Assembly (NCBI RefSeq): GCF_016863515.1
Contig: NZ_BOPA01000003.1
Span: forward strand, 156,025-220,024
Reading direction: 5' to 3'
Origin: Micromonospora gifhornensis
Lineage (GTDB): Bacteria; Actinomycetota; Actinomycetes; Mycobacteriales; Micromonosporaceae
DNA length: 64,000 nucleotides
A program made the translations under genes and the position numbers. Each line of letters opens with the position of its first letter. Positions within the stretch are counted from its first letter, which is position 1. Of this stretch, positions 47,562 through 56,767 are shown piece by piece. The notes beneath the pieces were generated by a model, which worked only from the letters and a program-made list of their open reading frames with translations, was not told where the DNA came from and ran no database searches.

Positions 47562-48566
47562 TCAGCGTCGCAGGCCCCCGGCGACCCGCTCGGCGATCAA
47601 CTCGAACGACCGCACCCGGTCGTCGATGTCGTACACCATCGTGGTGAGCATCAACTCGTCCGCCCCGGTCCGCGCCAGCAGGTCGCCCAACTGCCGGGCC
47701 ACCGTCTCCGGCGAGCCGGTCGCCTGCCCCTCGCGCCGCTGCGCCACGAACTCCCGCTCCAGATCGGTGTACGGGTACGCCGCCGCCTCCTCGGGCGAGG
47801 CCAGCGGCTCCGGCCGCCCGGCACGCAACCGCAGGAACGACAACCCGGCCGGCCCCGCCAACCACTCGGCCCGCTCGTCGGTCTCCGCACAGACGGCGTT
47901 CACCGCCACCATCGCGTACGGCTGCTCCAGCCACCGCGACGGGCGGAAACTCTGCCGGTACAACGCCAACGCCGGCACCGTGTGCTGCCCGCTGAAGTGA
48001 TGCGCGAACGAGAACGGCAACCCCAACGCGCCGGCCAACTGGGCGCTGAACCCGCTGGAACCCAGCAGCCACACCGCCGGCCGCTGACCCCGCCCCGGCG
48101 AGGCCATGATCCGCCCCGAGCGCTCCTCGTCGAAGAAGTCCATCAACGCGGCCAACTCCTGGGGGAACTTCTCCGCCGACAGCCCCTCCATCGTCCGGCG
48201 CAACGCCAGCGCGGTCACCTGGTCCGTGCCCGGCGCCCGCCCGATGCCCAGGTCGATGCGGCCCGGATGCAGCGCCTCCAGAGTGCCGAACTGCTCGGCC
48301 ACCACAAGCGGCGCGTGGTTGGGCAGCATCACCCCACCCGAACCCAACCGGATCCGGCTGGTGTGCGCGGCCAGATGCGCGATCAGCACCGCCGGCGCCG
48401 ACGACGCGATCGCCGGCATGTTGTGGTGCTCGGCCACCCAGAACCGGTGATAACCCAGCTCGTCGGTGCGTCGCGCCAACTCGGTGGTGTGCCGCAACGC
48501 CTCACCGGCAGACGCGCCGACTGCGACGGGGGCAAGGTCAAGAACAGAAAGCGGTACGTCGATCAC
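47562..48566 (-). CDS. Luciferase-like flavin monooxygenase (LLM class)
   Basis: 334 residues, TIM-barrel FMN-dependent oxidoreductase. The N-terminus [20 protein letters not shown], the [13 protein letters not shown] strand and GIGRAPGTD are typical of the MsnO8-type LLM subgroup. Substrate unknown; some members act in antibiotic tailoring, others in sulfur or alkane metabolism. The start is GTG 48566 or TTG 48578; neither has a clear ribosome site. It lies 56 bases from the Lrp gene on the same strand. Confidence 0.88.
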   Translation of the reverse strand: MIDVPLSVLDLAPVAVGASAGEALRHTTELARRTDELGYHRFWVAEHHNMPAIASSAPAVLIAHLAAHTSRIRLGSGGVMLPNHAPLVVAEQFGTLEALHPGRIDLGIGRAPGTDQVTALALRRTMEGLSAEKFPQELAALMDFFDEERSGRIMASPGRGQRPAVWLLGSSGFSAQLAGALGLPFSFAHHFSGQHTVPALALYRQSFRPSRWLEQPYAMVAVNAVCAETDERAEWLAGPAGLSFLRLRAGRPEPLASPEEAAAYPYTDLEREFVAQRREGQATGSPETVARQLGDLLARTGADELMLTTMVYDIDDRVRSFELIAERVAGGLRR

Positions 48567-48622
48567 AGCGGCTGCCAACCCGCGAGATGCCGGTTTTGTT
48601 CCCGCCGCGACCCCCGGCGTGA

Positions 48623-49102
48623 TCAGCCCAACCCGCGCGCCTGCTCGAAGATCAGGCTGGTCTGGGTGTGCTGCACCGCCGGATCCACCGCCAGATGATC
48701 AAGCACGAAGTCCCGCAGCGCCTCGGCCGAGGCGGCCCGCACATGCAGCACGTAATCCTCCGCCCCCGCCACATGGAACACCGACACCACCCCCGGCAGC
48801 CGCACCGAACGGGCCCGGAAGGCGTCCACCGCCGCCCGCGCGTGCTCGGTCAGCCGTACCGACACCAGCGCCTGCAACGGCAGACCCAGCGCCGCCGGAT
48901 CGACGTCCGCGTAGAACCCGCGGATCGCCCCGCTCTCCCGCAACGCACGGGTACGCGCCAGACAGGTCGACGGGGCCACCCGCACCCGTTCGGCCAGGGC
49001 GTTGTTCGCCAGCCGCCCGTTGGCGGACAACTCCGCCAGGATCGCGCGGTCGGTGTCGTCGAGGGCCGCGAACGGCCGTAGAACATTCGATACGAGGGGC
49101 AT
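48623..49102 (-). CDS. Lrp/AsnC-family transcriptional regulator
   Basis: 159 residues. Winged HTH at about 12-65 ([27 protein letters not shown]), then the RAM ligand-binding domain ([17 protein letters not shown]). These regulators respond to amino acids. It is divergent from the trans-sulfuration enzyme gene with a 101-base shared control region, so it most likely regulates that gene and itself. The ATG has GGAAG eight bases upstream. Confidence 0.92.
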   Translation of the reverse strand: MPLVSNVLRPFAALDDTDRAILAELSANGRLANNALAERVRVAPSTCLARTRALRESGAIRGFYADVDPAALGLPLQALVSVRLTEHARAAVDAFRARSVRLPGVVSVFHVAGAEDYVLHVRAASAEALRDFVLDHLAVDPAVQHTQTSLIFEQARGLG

Positions 49103-49203
49103 GAAGTGATCTTCCAGCGAACAAGTGCGCACCGGAAGGGGGGTGTTACGAATTAGTTTCAGATCTGTTGCCAAAGATGAACCGGTCATTCGATCCTGTC
49201 GGC
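49103..49203. promoter_or_regulatory. Divergent control region, Lrp / trans-sulfuration enzyme
   Basis: 101 bases, the most AT-rich intergenic stretch of this part (around 49145-49190: TTACGAATTAGTTTCAG). Lrp-type operators are AT-rich and loosely palindromic, so binding here is likely. No exact operator can be fixed by eye. Confidence 0.5.
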
Positions 49204-50361
49204 ATGACGACCGTGGACACCCGAGCCGTGCACGCCGGCCGTGAAGACCTCACCGGCCTCGGCGTCCACGTGCCGCCCATCGACCTGTCGACCACCAACC
49301 CCCTGCCCTCGGTCGACGGCGGCGGCGACGCGTACGAGGCACTCGCCACCGGCAACCCGCTACCCGCCGGCGCCAGCGCCGTCTACCAACGGCTGTGGAA
49401 CCCCACAGTGGCCCGCTTCGAAACCGCCCTCGCCGAACTCGAAGGCACCGCCGAAGCCGTCGCCTACGCCAGCGGCATGGCCGCCCTCACCGCCGCCGTA
49501 CTCGCCGCCACCCGCGACGGCAAACGCCACCTGGTCGCCGTACGCCCCCTCTACGGCGGCACCGACCACATCCTCGCCACCGGCCTGCTCGGCACCGAGG
49601 TCACCTGGGCCCGACCCGACCAGGTCGCCGCCGCCATCCGCCCGGACACCGCACTGGTCATCGCCGAAACCCCGGCCAACCCCACCCTCGACCTGCTCGA
49701 CATCGCCGCCCTGGCCGAGGCCGCCGGAGACGTGCCGCTGCTGATCGACAACACCGTCGCCACCCCGATCCTGCAACAACCCGCCCGGCACGGCGCCCGG
49801 CTCGTGCTGCACAGCGCCACCAAGAGCATCGGCGGCCACGGCGACGTCCTCGCCGGAGTGGTCGCCTGCGACACCGAATGGGCCGCCCGACTGCGCCAGG
49901 TCCGCGCCGTCACCGGCGCCATCCTGCACCCCCTCGGCGGCTACCTGCTGCACCGTGGCCTGCAGACCCTGCCGCTGCGGGTCCGCACCCAGCAGGCCGG
50001 TGCCGAGAAACTCGCCGCCTGGCTCAGCGAACACCCCGCCGTCACCCGGGTGCACCACCCCGGCCTCGACGACCCCGCCGGGCTCGTCGGCCGGCAGATG
50101 TCCGGCCCCGGCAGCCTGCTCGCCTTCGAGGTACGCGGCGGCGCCCCCGCCGCCGCAGCCGTCGCCGGCGCCTGCCAGCTCATCACCCACGCGGTCTCAC
50201 TCGGCGGAGTCGACACCCTCATCCAGCACCCGGCGTCGCTGACCCACCGACCCGTCGAGGGCGACGCCAAACCCGCCGCCGCCCTGCTGCGCCTTTCCGT
50301 CGGCCTGGAGGACCCCGAGGACCTGCGCGAAGACCTGGCCCGGGCACTCGCCGCACACTGA
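49204..50361 (+). CDS. Cys/Met metabolism PLP-dependent enzyme (gamma-lyase/synthase type)
   Basis: 385 residues, fold type I PLP enzyme of the trans-sulfuration family: YASGMAALTA near 95, AETPANPTLDLLDI, LLIDNTVATP with the PLP Asp, and the PLP lysine at about 207 in HSATKSIGGHGD. It could be cystathionine or methionine gamma-lyase or a synthase. The Lrp gene next door points to amino-acid degradation. The start is ATG 49204; an ATG at 49168 is in frame but lies in the control region. Confidence 0.9.
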   Translation: MTTVDTRAVHAGREDLTGLGVHVPPIDLSTTNPLPSVDGGGDAYEALATGNPLPAGASAVYQRLWNPTVARFETALAELEGTAEAVAYASGMAALTAAVLAATRDGKRHLVAVRPLYGGTDHILATGLLGTEVTWARPDQVAAAIRPDTALVIAETPANPTLDLLDIAALAEAAGDVPLLIDNTVATPILQQPARHGARLVLHSATKSIGGHGDVLAGVVACDTEWAARLRQVRAVTGAILHPLGGYLLHRGLQTLPLRVRTQQAGAEKLAAWLSEHPAVTRVHHPGLDDPAGLVGRQMSGPGSLLAFEVRGGAPAAAAVAGACQLITHAVSLGGVDTLIQHPASLTHRPVEGDAKPAAALLRLSVGLEDPEDLREDLARALAAH

Positions 50362-50383
50362 CACCCTGCCGCTCCGCCACGGC

Positions 50384-50411
50384 CGGTCCGAAGCTTCACG
50401 ACTTCGGACCG
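50384..50411. terminator. Hairpin between convergent genes
   Basis: A perfect 10-base-pair stem (CGGTCCGAAG) with an eight-base loop. It overlaps the stop end of the LAGLIDADG ORF. Confidence 0.75.
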
Positions 50412-51145
50412 ACGTGGCGGTCCAGCGCGGCGACCGCCTCACGACGCGCGACCGAGAGACTGTTGCGGCGGTTCATCGCCCACGCGATGCCGAGCAGGTC
50501 CAGCGCCCACTGGCACAGGCCCATGATGTCGGAGGACTCGTTGACGAACATGTAGCGGGGATAGGCGTACTTCCGGCCCCTGACGGTGACCCGGTTCGAC
50601 ACCCGACAACCGTCGGAGTGGAAGAGCCCACGTACGAAGTGGCCTGCGTGGCTGGTCAGGATGTCGCGCTGCCAGGCGGTAAGGACGATGGGTCGCTGGT
50701 GCTTCTTGCCCGGCCCGTGTTGCGGGATGAGGCACGGCCAGTGCTTGCCGGTGCTCTGCACCGCCACACAGCCCTGCTTCTGAATCCGTTGGACCCGGTT
50801 CGCGAGTACGGCTCTCATCGCGGCATCGCATGCCTCGATCAGGTTCGGCCAGGTGTCGGTGCAATAGATGCGCAGCACCGGCACCCGGTCACTCGTGACG
50901 AGATGCCCGTCGCCGAGGTAGAGGCCGAGCAGGTAGGCGTACGCGGTGGGATCGGCGGGGCCCGTCAACTCCGGCCGGCAGCGGAAACAGCGGACGGCGC
51001 TGTTGACCTGGGTCGGCTCGGGCCTGTCGACGCACCAGTGCCACACCGTGGTGTAGGGCAGGGCCAGGCTGCGGGCTACCGAGCGGATGTTGTGGCCTCG
51101 GGCGCGGAGTGCACGAACCCGTGCCCGGATTTCCGGTGGATGCAC
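50396..51145 (-). CDS. HTH plus LAGLIDADG homing-endonuclease-like protein
   Basis: 249 residues from GTG 51145, chosen because GAGGA lies seven bases upstream; the open frame extends back through the tRNA gene, which cannot be coding. Residues 5-40 form an HTH (IRSVARSLALPYTTVWHW). CFRC at 53-56 may be half of a metal site. Two LAGLIDADG-like motifs follow: LLGLYLGDG at 72-80 and FVRGLFHSDG at 170-179, each with the acidic residue needed for a two-motif monomer. It starts 32 bases after the tRNA-Leu end on the same strand. It may be a free-standing homing endonuclease or a maturase/regulator derived from one. Confidence 0.75.
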   Translation of the reverse strand: MHPPEIRARVRALRARGHNIRSVARSLALPYTTVWHWCVDRPEPTQVNSAVRCFRCRPELTGPADPTAYAYLLGLYLGDGHLVTSDRVPVLRIYCTDTWPNLIEACDAAMRAVLANRVQRIQKQGCVAVQSTGKHWPCLIPQHGPGKKHQRPIVLTAWQRDILTSHAGHFVRGLFHSDGCRVSNRVTVRGRKYAYPRYMFVNESSDIMGLCQWALDLLGIAWAMNRRNSLSVARREAVAALDRHVGPKS

Positions 51146-51176
51146 ATCGACATCCTCGAACGCCTGTATGACAAAG

Positions 51177-51259
51177 TGCCGGGAGCGGGATTCGAACCCG
51201 CAAGCCCTTTCGGGCAGAAGTGTTTGAGACTTCCGTGTATGCCGTTCCACCATCCCGGC
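51177..51259 (-). tRNA. tRNA-Leu (CAA)
   Basis: 83 bases without CCA. Acceptor stem GCCGGGA / TCCCGGC with discriminator A. Anticodon arm GAAGT-CTCAAAC-ACTTC gives anticodon CAA (reads UUG). A long variable arm (GCCCGAAAGGGC) marks the class II leucine type; the T arm holds GGTTCGAATCC. CCA is not encoded. Confidence 0.95.
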
Positions 51260-51341
51260 GAGTGAGGCTTACTGTACCCGACTACTCTCGTGCGAGAGCA
51301 TGGGTGGGTAGCCGTGCAGGAAACGATGGTGGGAGTGGCTC

Positions 51342-51962
51342 GTGGCCGAGACGCAGACGGATGCCGCGCGCAGGCGGGTACTGATCGCCGAGGACGAGGC
51401 GCTGATCCGGCTGGACCTGGCCGAGATGCTGGCCGAGGAGGGCTACGAGGTGGTCGGGGAGGCCGGCGACGGCGAGACCGCCGTCCGGCTGGCCGAGGAG
51501 CTCAAGCCCGATCTGGTGATCCTCGACATCAAGATGCCGATCATGGACGGGCTGGCCGCCGCTGAGCGGATTGCCGGGTCCCGGATCGCTCCGGTGATCA
51601 TTCTGACCGCCTTCAGCCAGCGTGACCTGGTCGAGCGGGCGCGGGCGGCTGGTGCGATGGCGTACCTGGTCAAGCCGTTCCAGAAGAGCGATCTGGTGCC
51701 GGCGGTGGAGATCGCGCTGTCCCGGTACTCCGAGATCGCCGCGTTGGAGGCCGAGGTCGCCGGGCTGACCGACCGGTTGGAGGTCCGTAAGACCGTCGAG
51801 CGGGCCAAGGGCGCGCTGATGACCACCTACAACATGACCGAGCCGCAGGCCTTCAAGTGGATCCAGCGTACGGCGATGGATCACCGGATGACCATGAAGG
51901 AGGTCTCCGAGCGGATTCTCGCCGAGACCGCCGGCGGTGAGGTGACGCAGCCGGCTCCCTGA
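51342..51962 (+). CDS. pdtaR: ANTAR-domain response regulator, PdtaR type
   Basis: 206 residues. Receiver domain 12-125 with phospho-acceptor Asp62 (VILDIKMP), acidic pair at EDE and the conserved Lys of YLVKPF. A coiled-coil linker follows, then an ANTAR RNA-binding domain at about 140-195 (VERAKGALMTTYNMTEPQAFKWIQRTAM shape). In M. tuberculosis the ortholog by gene order (Rv1626) binds stem-loop RNAs to stop termination and is phosphorylated by PdtaS. GTG start with GGGAG upstream; a TACTCT box lies at 51283-51288. Confidence 0.93.
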   Translation: MAETQTDAARRRVLIAEDEALIRLDLAEMLAEEGYEVVGEAGDGETAVRLAEELKPDLVILDIKMPIMDGLAAAERIAGSRIAPVIILTAFSQRDLVERARAAGAMAYLVKPFQKSDLVPAVEIALSRYSEIAALEAEVAGLTDRLEVRKTVERAKGALMTTYNMTEPQAFKWIQRTAMDHRMTMKEVSERILAETAGGEVTQPAP

Positions 51963-52001
51963 GTCGGCTTTGCGACGGCCGCGGTGTCAGGCCGGGGTCG
52001 A

Positions 52002-52007
52002 TAGCAT
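52002..52007 (+). promoter_or_regulatory. -10 hexamer of the lipoprotein gene, leaderless type
   Basis: TAGCAT, six bases before GTG 52014, with no ribosome site. Confidence 0.55.
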
Positions 52008-52013
52008 CGATCC

Positions 52014-53165
52014 GTGGTGATCCGGCGGTGGGTCGCGGTCGTCGTCGCGGTGGCGGTGACGTCGGCCGGCTGTTCCCGGCCGGCCGTCGAGTCCGCGGCG
52101 CCGACGCCGGTGCGCCCGGCCTGGCAGTCGATGGTGCTGCCGGCGACGTCCGGGGCCGCCGCCCGGCTCCTGGTACGGGACGCGACCGTCTGCGGCGGGC
52201 GCTGGTACGCCGTCGGTGCGGTCGCCGATTCGGCGGGGCGGAACGCCCCGGCTGCCTGGTCCACGGTGGATGGTCTGGTCTGGTCGCCGATCCGGCTGGT
52301 CCCGTCGAGTGTGTACGGTGCCCGGCACGTGCTCTACGCGGTGGCCTGCCGGGATGCCCGGTTGGTGGCGTTGGGCGCGGCGAGTGGGGGCGCGCACGGC
52401 AATCCGCGTACCGCCACCTGGATGCTGCACCCCGACGGTGCGTTACGTGAGGTGGCAGCCGGGTTCGAGCTGTTCGGCGGGCCGCGGGCGGTGAGTGTCT
52501 CCCGGGTGGCGGCCGGACCGCGGGAGTGGCTGCTGGTGGGTGCTCGGGTGGCCGGGGCGGCGGTGTGGAGTTCCCCGGATGGCGAGCGCTTCGCGGTGCA
52601 CGAGGCGTTGCCGGAGCTGGCCAGCGATGATCGGGGCCGGACGGTGGCGTACGACGCGGTGGCGGTGCCCTCGGGCTGGGTGTTGGTGGGTGCGGTGTTG
52701 ACGCCGGGTGCCGTGCCGGTGGCGTGGACGTCGTCGGATGCGCGGGTGTGGCGGCGGGCGTTGCTGCCGGGAGTGGACGGTCCGGGTCAGGCGCAGCGGG
52801 TGGTGGCCGCCGACGGCGCGGTGTTGGCGGTCGGTCCGGTGCGTACGGGCTTCGGGGTGTGGCGGTTGGTGGAGCCGGGTTGGCGGTGGGTCGGCGGGTT
52901 CGGTGGTGGTCGGGGTGCGGTGTCGGTGCGTGCTCTGGTGGCTTCGGCAAACCTGGTCGTGGCGGTGATCATCGACGGTGATGGTTACCGTCTGTGGTGC
53001 TCGGACAGTCGTGGTGAGTCGTGGCGTCCGGTGGCCCTGCCGGTGGTGGTGCCGTCGGGGGATACGGGGCTGGTGGTGGCGCTCGAAGAAGGTCGGCTTA
53101 TGGTGTTTGCAGACGCGGGAGATGGGTCTCGTGCCTGGTGGGCGCACCTACAGGTGGGCGGCTGA
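52014..53165 (+). CDS. Lipoprotein with propeller-like repeats, unknown function
   Basis: 383 residues. Signal peptide with lipobox TSAGC, so lipid is added to Cys20 by Lgt and the protein sits outside on the membrane. The mature part has several repeats built on a Trp-Ser-Ser-x-Asp-Gly pattern (AAWSTVDGLVW, AVWSSPDGERF, AWTSSDARVWRR, WCSDSRGESWRPV), like Asp-box/BNR beta-propellers. No catalytic residues recognised. Between it and the next gene lie 270 bases with no gene, probably the liv promoter. Confidence 0.82.
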   Translation: MVIRRWVAVVVAVAVTSAGCSRPAVESAAPTPVRPAWQSMVLPATSGAAARLLVRDATVCGGRWYAVGAVADSAGRNAPAAWSTVDGLVWSPIRLVPSSVYGARHVLYAVACRDARLVALGAASGGAHGNPRTATWMLHPDGALREVAAGFELFGGPRAVSVSRVAAGPREWLLVGARVAGAAVWSSPDGERFAVHEALPELASDDRGRTVAYDAVAVPSGWVLVGAVLTPGAVPVAWTSSDARVWRRALLPGVDGPGQAQRVVAADGAVLAVGPVRTGFGVWRLVEPGWRWVGGFGGGRGAVSVRALVASANLVVAVIIDGDGYRLWCSDSRGESWRPVALPVVVPSGDTGLVVALEEGRLMVFADAGDGSRAWWAHLQVGG

Positions 53166-53438
53166 AGGAAGATCACTCAGTAGTGGCCGGCGCCGATAAA
53201 ACGAAGGTGAATCGGCCTCGTAGCCGATCAATCAACGGTTCCCTCTTACAGCGATCGCACCCTATCCACCACGGCGTGTAACGGTTCGGTCAACGGCCCC
53301 TTCCGGGGCTTACGTCGTGCCTGCACCGTGGGATAACGTCCGGCCCCAGACCGGCGACGACGGTCTGGTTCGTCCGCCCCCGCAATGGCCAATTGGTAGC
53401 GGGTGGTTCGGGCCATGGGACTGAGGAGGGTTCGGGCC

Positions 53439-54605
53439 TTGAGGCAGAAGCTCGCACGTTTGGTCGGTGGGGTGGCGATCGCCGCGCTCGCCCTTGGCGG
53501 TACGGCCGCCTGCAAGTCTGACAGTGGAACCGACGAGGCCAGCGGCGGTGACGGCTGCGGCAGCAAGATCGCCTTCTTCGGCGCGCTGACCGGCCCGAAC
53601 GCGGCCCTGGGCATCAACATGAACGGCGGCGTCAAGCTCGCCGTCGACAAGTACAACAAGGAGAACGCGGACTGCCAGGTGACCCTGGTGCCGCTGGACT
53701 CCCAGGGTAACCCGGAGCAGGCGCCGGGTCTGGCCCAGCAGGCGATCGACGACACCAAGATCCTCGGCATCGTCGGTCCGGCGTTCTCGGGTGAGTCGGA
53801 GGCGGCCAACCCGCTGTTCTCCGAGGCCGAGCTGGTGCACATCACCCCGTCGGCGACCCGGCCGAGCCTGGCCGACCAGGGCTGGAAGACCTTCTTCCGG
53901 GCGGTCGGTAGCGACTTCAGCCAGGGCCCGGCCGCCGGTCGGTACATCAAGGACGTGCTGAAGGCCGAGAAGGTCTTCGTCATCGACGACCAGTCGGCGT
54001 ACGGCGCCGGTCTGGCCGACGAGGTCAAGAAGGTCCTCGGCGCGGCCGTTGTCAGCAGCGACAAGGTCCAGGGCGACGGCAAGCAGAACGACTTCTCGGC
54101 GACCGTCACCAAGGTCAAGTCCTCGGGCGCGACCGCGATCTTCTACGGTGGCTACTACCAGGAGGCTGGCCTGATCCGCAAGCAGCTCACCGCTGCTGGC
54201 GTCACCGCCACCCTGGTCGCCGGTGACGGCGTCAACGACGCCGCCTACATCGAGGGCGCCGGTGCGGCGGCGGCTGAGGGCACCATCCTCACCTGCCCCT
54301 GCCAGCCGGCCACCGAGGCGCGCGGCAGCTTCGTCGACGACTTCAAGGCCCTCAACGGCTCGGAGCCGGGCACCTACAGCGACACCGCCTTCGACGCGGC
54401 GAACATCCTGCTCGCCGGTATCAAGGCTGGCAACACCACCCGCACCAAGATGCTGGAGTTCGTGAAGGGCTACAGCGGCGAGGGTGTCGCGGCGAGCTAC
54501 AAGTTCACCGAGACCGGTGAGCTCGACCCGGCTCAGGTCAAGGTCTGGGCGTACAAGGTCGAGGGCGGCAAGGTTGTTCCGGACCAGGAGGTCCCGAGGT
54601 CCTGA
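53439..54605 (+). CDS. livJ: Branched-chain amino acid ABC transporter, substrate-binding lipoprotein
   Basis: 388 residues. Lipobox GGTAAC places the lipid on Cys25. The mature part is a type I periplasmic-binding fold of the Leu/Ile/Val class (GALTGPNAALG, IVGPAFSGES, YGGYYQEAGL). The start is TTG 53439, eight bases after GAGGAGGG; this gives a normal-length signal peptide, while ATG 53415 and GTG 53403 make it too long. It heads the liv operon. Confidence 0.92.
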   Translation: MRQKLARLVGGVAIAALALGGTAACKSDSGTDEASGGDGCGSKIAFFGALTGPNAALGINMNGGVKLAVDKYNKENADCQVTLVPLDSQGNPEQAPGLAQQAIDDTKILGIVGPAFSGESEAANPLFSEAELVHITPSATRPSLADQGWKTFFRAVGSDFSQGPAAGRYIKDVLKAEKVFVIDDQSAYGAGLADEVKKVLGAAVVSSDKVQGDGKQNDFSATVTKVKSSGATAIFYGGYYQEAGLIRKQLTAAGVTATLVAGDGVNDAAYIEGAGAAAAEGTILTCPCQPATEARGSFVDDFKALNGSEPGTYSDTAFDAANILLAGIKAGNTTRTKMLEFVKGYSGEGVAASYKFTETGELDPAQVKVWAYKVEGGKVVPDQEVPRS

Positions 54606-54638
54606 CCGGTCCCGTAACGGTTCCGCTGTGATCGTGGG

Positions 54639-54671
54639 GTGCGGCCGGGGAGCACCTTTCCCGGCCGCACC
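54639..54671 (+). terminator. Intra-operon hairpin after livJ
   Basis: A perfect 11-base-pair stem (GGTGCGGCCGG) with an 11-base loop, between livJ and livH. It probably stops part of the transcripts or protects the livJ mRNA, so that the binding protein is made in excess over the membrane parts. Confidence 0.7.
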
Positions 54672-54707
54672 TTCACTGTCTCCCCTTCCTGTACGGAGTG
54701 CCCTTCC

Positions 54708-55661
54708 TTGAACTTCAACGCCCTATTCTCCGATTTCGGGGGATATACGATAACCGGGCTGACGGTGGGCGCCATCTATGCCCTCGTCGCGCTGGGTTAC
54801 ACGCTGGTCTACGGCGTGCTGAGACTCATCAACTTCGCCCACTCCGAGGTCTTCATCGCCGGCGCTTTCGCCGCGATCTGGGGTTGGGCCGCACTCGGTC
54901 TGGATCGTGACTCGGTAGCCAGCGGCTTCGGCTCGATCATGCTTTATCTTCTGGTCGGTGCGCTGATAGCCGCGGTGGCGTCCGCGGGCACCGCGACAGT
55001 GGTCGAACGGGTGGCGTACCGGCCGTTGCGTAAGCGCAACGCCCCACCGCTGGCCTTCCTGATCACCGCGATCGGCGCCTCGATCGCGATCGCCGAGGCG
55101 TTCGGTATCTACACCCGGCGGCTCCCGGTCGGTGCGCCCACGATCGTCAAGCCGGACCTCGTGCTGTTCGAGGTCGCCGGTACCGAAGTGACCATGGTGC
55201 AGGTGCTGGTCATCGTCTCAGCGTTGGCGATGATGGTGGCGCTGGACCTGTTCATCAACCGCAGTCGTATCGGTCGGGGCATCCGCGCGGTCGCGCAGGA
55301 CCAGAACACCGCGGCGCTGATGGGCATCAACAAGGACCGGATCATCCTGGTGGTCTTCATCATCGGTGGTGTGATGGCCGGTGTCGCCGGGATGCTCTAC
55401 GACATCCGGATCGGCACTCTGACCTACAGCGTGGGCTTCCTGCTCGGGTTGAAGGCGTTCACCGCGGCGGTTCTGGGCGGCATCGGCAACCTGCGCGGTG
55501 CGCTGGTCGGCGGACTGCTGCTCGGCCTGGTCGAGAACTACGCGTCGGCCCTGTTCGGCGCGAACTGGAAGGACCTGGTCGCCTTCGTCGTCCTGGTCGT
55601 GCTGCTGATGTTCCGGCCGACCGGTCTGCTGGGCGAGTCGTTGGGGAGGGCCCGCGCATGA
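54708..55661 (+). CDS. livH: Branched-chain amino acid ABC transporter permease
   Basis: 317 residues, about eight membrane segments. The GLTVGAIYALVALGYTLVYG start and the GVMAGVAGMLYDIRIG and GGIGNLRGALVGGLLLG segments are typical of LivH, the latter touching the ATPase. Start at TTG 54708 after CGGAG, the only one that fits the family N-terminus. The stop overlaps livM by four bases. Confidence 0.93.
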   Translation: MNFNALFSDFGGYTITGLTVGAIYALVALGYTLVYGVLRLINFAHSEVFIAGAFAAIWGWAALGLDRDSVASGFGSIMLYLLVGALIAAVASAGTATVVERVAYRPLRKRNAPPLAFLITAIGASIAIAEAFGIYTRRLPVGAPTIVKPDLVLFEVAGTEVTMVQVLVIVSALAMMVALDLFINRSRIGRGIRAVAQDQNTAALMGINKDRIILVVFIIGGVMAGVAGMLYDIRIGTLTYSVGFLLGLKAFTAAVLGGIGNLRGALVGGLLLGLVENYASALFGANWKDLVAFVVLVVLLMFRPTGLLGESLGRARA

Positions 55662-56767
55662 CAAGCGTGAGGGAATGGATCTACTCAGGTCGCCACGCGG
55701 TGGGTGAGCGCTGGCACAACGCACCCCGGTGGATGCGCTGGGCCGTCATCGCGGCAGTGATCGTGTTCTTCTACGCACTGCCGAACCGGGAGTTCTACCA
55801 GTGGCTCGGGCCGATCCCGACCACCGGGTCGAACTTCGGGCAGGTGCTGTTCACCATCTCCATCTACGTGCTGCTGGCCGTCGGTCTGAACATCGTGGTC
55901 GGTTTCGCCGGCCTGCTCGACCTCGGCTACTTCGGCTTCTTCGCCGTCGGCGCGTACACGGTGGCGGTGTTGACGTCGCCGAGCAGTGATCTCAAGACGC
56001 TCTGGCCGTGGCTGTTGGCCCTGCCGGTGGCGCTCGTGCTCACCATGATCTCCGGCGTGATGCTGGGTACCCCGACGCTGCGGCTGCGGGGCGACTACCT
56101 GGCCATCGTGACCCTCGGCTTCGCCGAGATGATCCGGGTGGCGGCGACCAGCTCCGAGTTCCTCAAGGGACAGCGGGGCTTCAACCAGATCCCGCACCCG
56201 CCGGGCAGCTACTCCGACGGCAAGCCGATCTTCGGCGTGCTGGACCCGCGGCCGTACTACTGGCTGGTGCTCACGCTGATCATCCTGGTGGTCATCGGGG
56301 TGCGGAACCTCAACCGCAGCCGGGTCGGCCGGGCCTGGATCTCGATCCGTGAGGACGAGGACGCGGCGCAGCTGATGGGCGTGCCGACGTTCAAGTTCAA
56401 GCTCTGGGCGTTCGCCTCGGGTGCGTTCATCGGTGGTCTGGCGGGGGCGCTCTTCGCCGGCAAGCAGAACTTCGTCAGCTCGCAGAACCTGGAACTGCTC
56501 AACTCGATCATCATCCTGGCCGCGGTCATCCTCGGCGGCTCGGGCAACATCGTCGGCGCGATCGTCGGTGGCGGCCTGGTGGCGTACATGATCGAGCGGT
56601 TCCGTGGCATCGAGTTCTTCGGCGTCGAGCTGTACGAGTACCGATTCATGTTCTTCGGCCTGGTGCTGGTGGTCATGATGATCTTCCGGCCGCAGGGCTT
56701 GATTCCGAACCGACGAAGGGCGGCGGAGTTCAAGGACCGTCGCAAGGAGGTGATCGTCGGTGGGTGA
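55658..56767 (+). CDS. livM: Branched-chain amino acid ABC transporter permease
   Basis: 369 residues, about ten membrane segments, second permease of the pair. It shows VGLNIVVGFAGLLDLGY and AVILGGSGNIVGAIVGGG. It begins with a hydrophilic stretch of about 30 residues. The end contains AAGGAGGTGATC, a full anti-16S match that serves the following livG. Confidence 0.93.
   Translation: MTSVREWIYSGRHAVGERWHNAPRWMRWAVIAAVIVFFYALPNREFYQWLGPIPTTGSNFGQVLFTISIYVLLAVGLNIVVGFAGLLDLGYFGFFAVGAYTVAVLTSPSSDLKTLWPWLLALPVALVLTMISGVMLGTPTLRLRGDYLAIVTLGFAEMIRVAATSSEFLKGQRGFNQIPHPPGSYSDGKPIFGVLDPRPYYWLVLTLIILVVIGVRNLNRSRVGRAWISIREDEDAAQLMGVPTFKFKLWAFASGAFIGGLAGALFAGKQNFVSSQNLELLNSIIILAAVILGGSGNIVGAIVGGGLVAYMIERFRGIEFFGVELYEYRFMFFGLVLVVMMIFRPQGLIPNRRRAAEFKDRRKEVIVGG

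Noticed and set aside
51146..51253. N-terminal extension of the LAGLIDADG ORF through the tRNA gene
   Set aside because: The residues are a translation of tRNA-Leu; a GTG with a ribosome site just after the tRNA is a better start.
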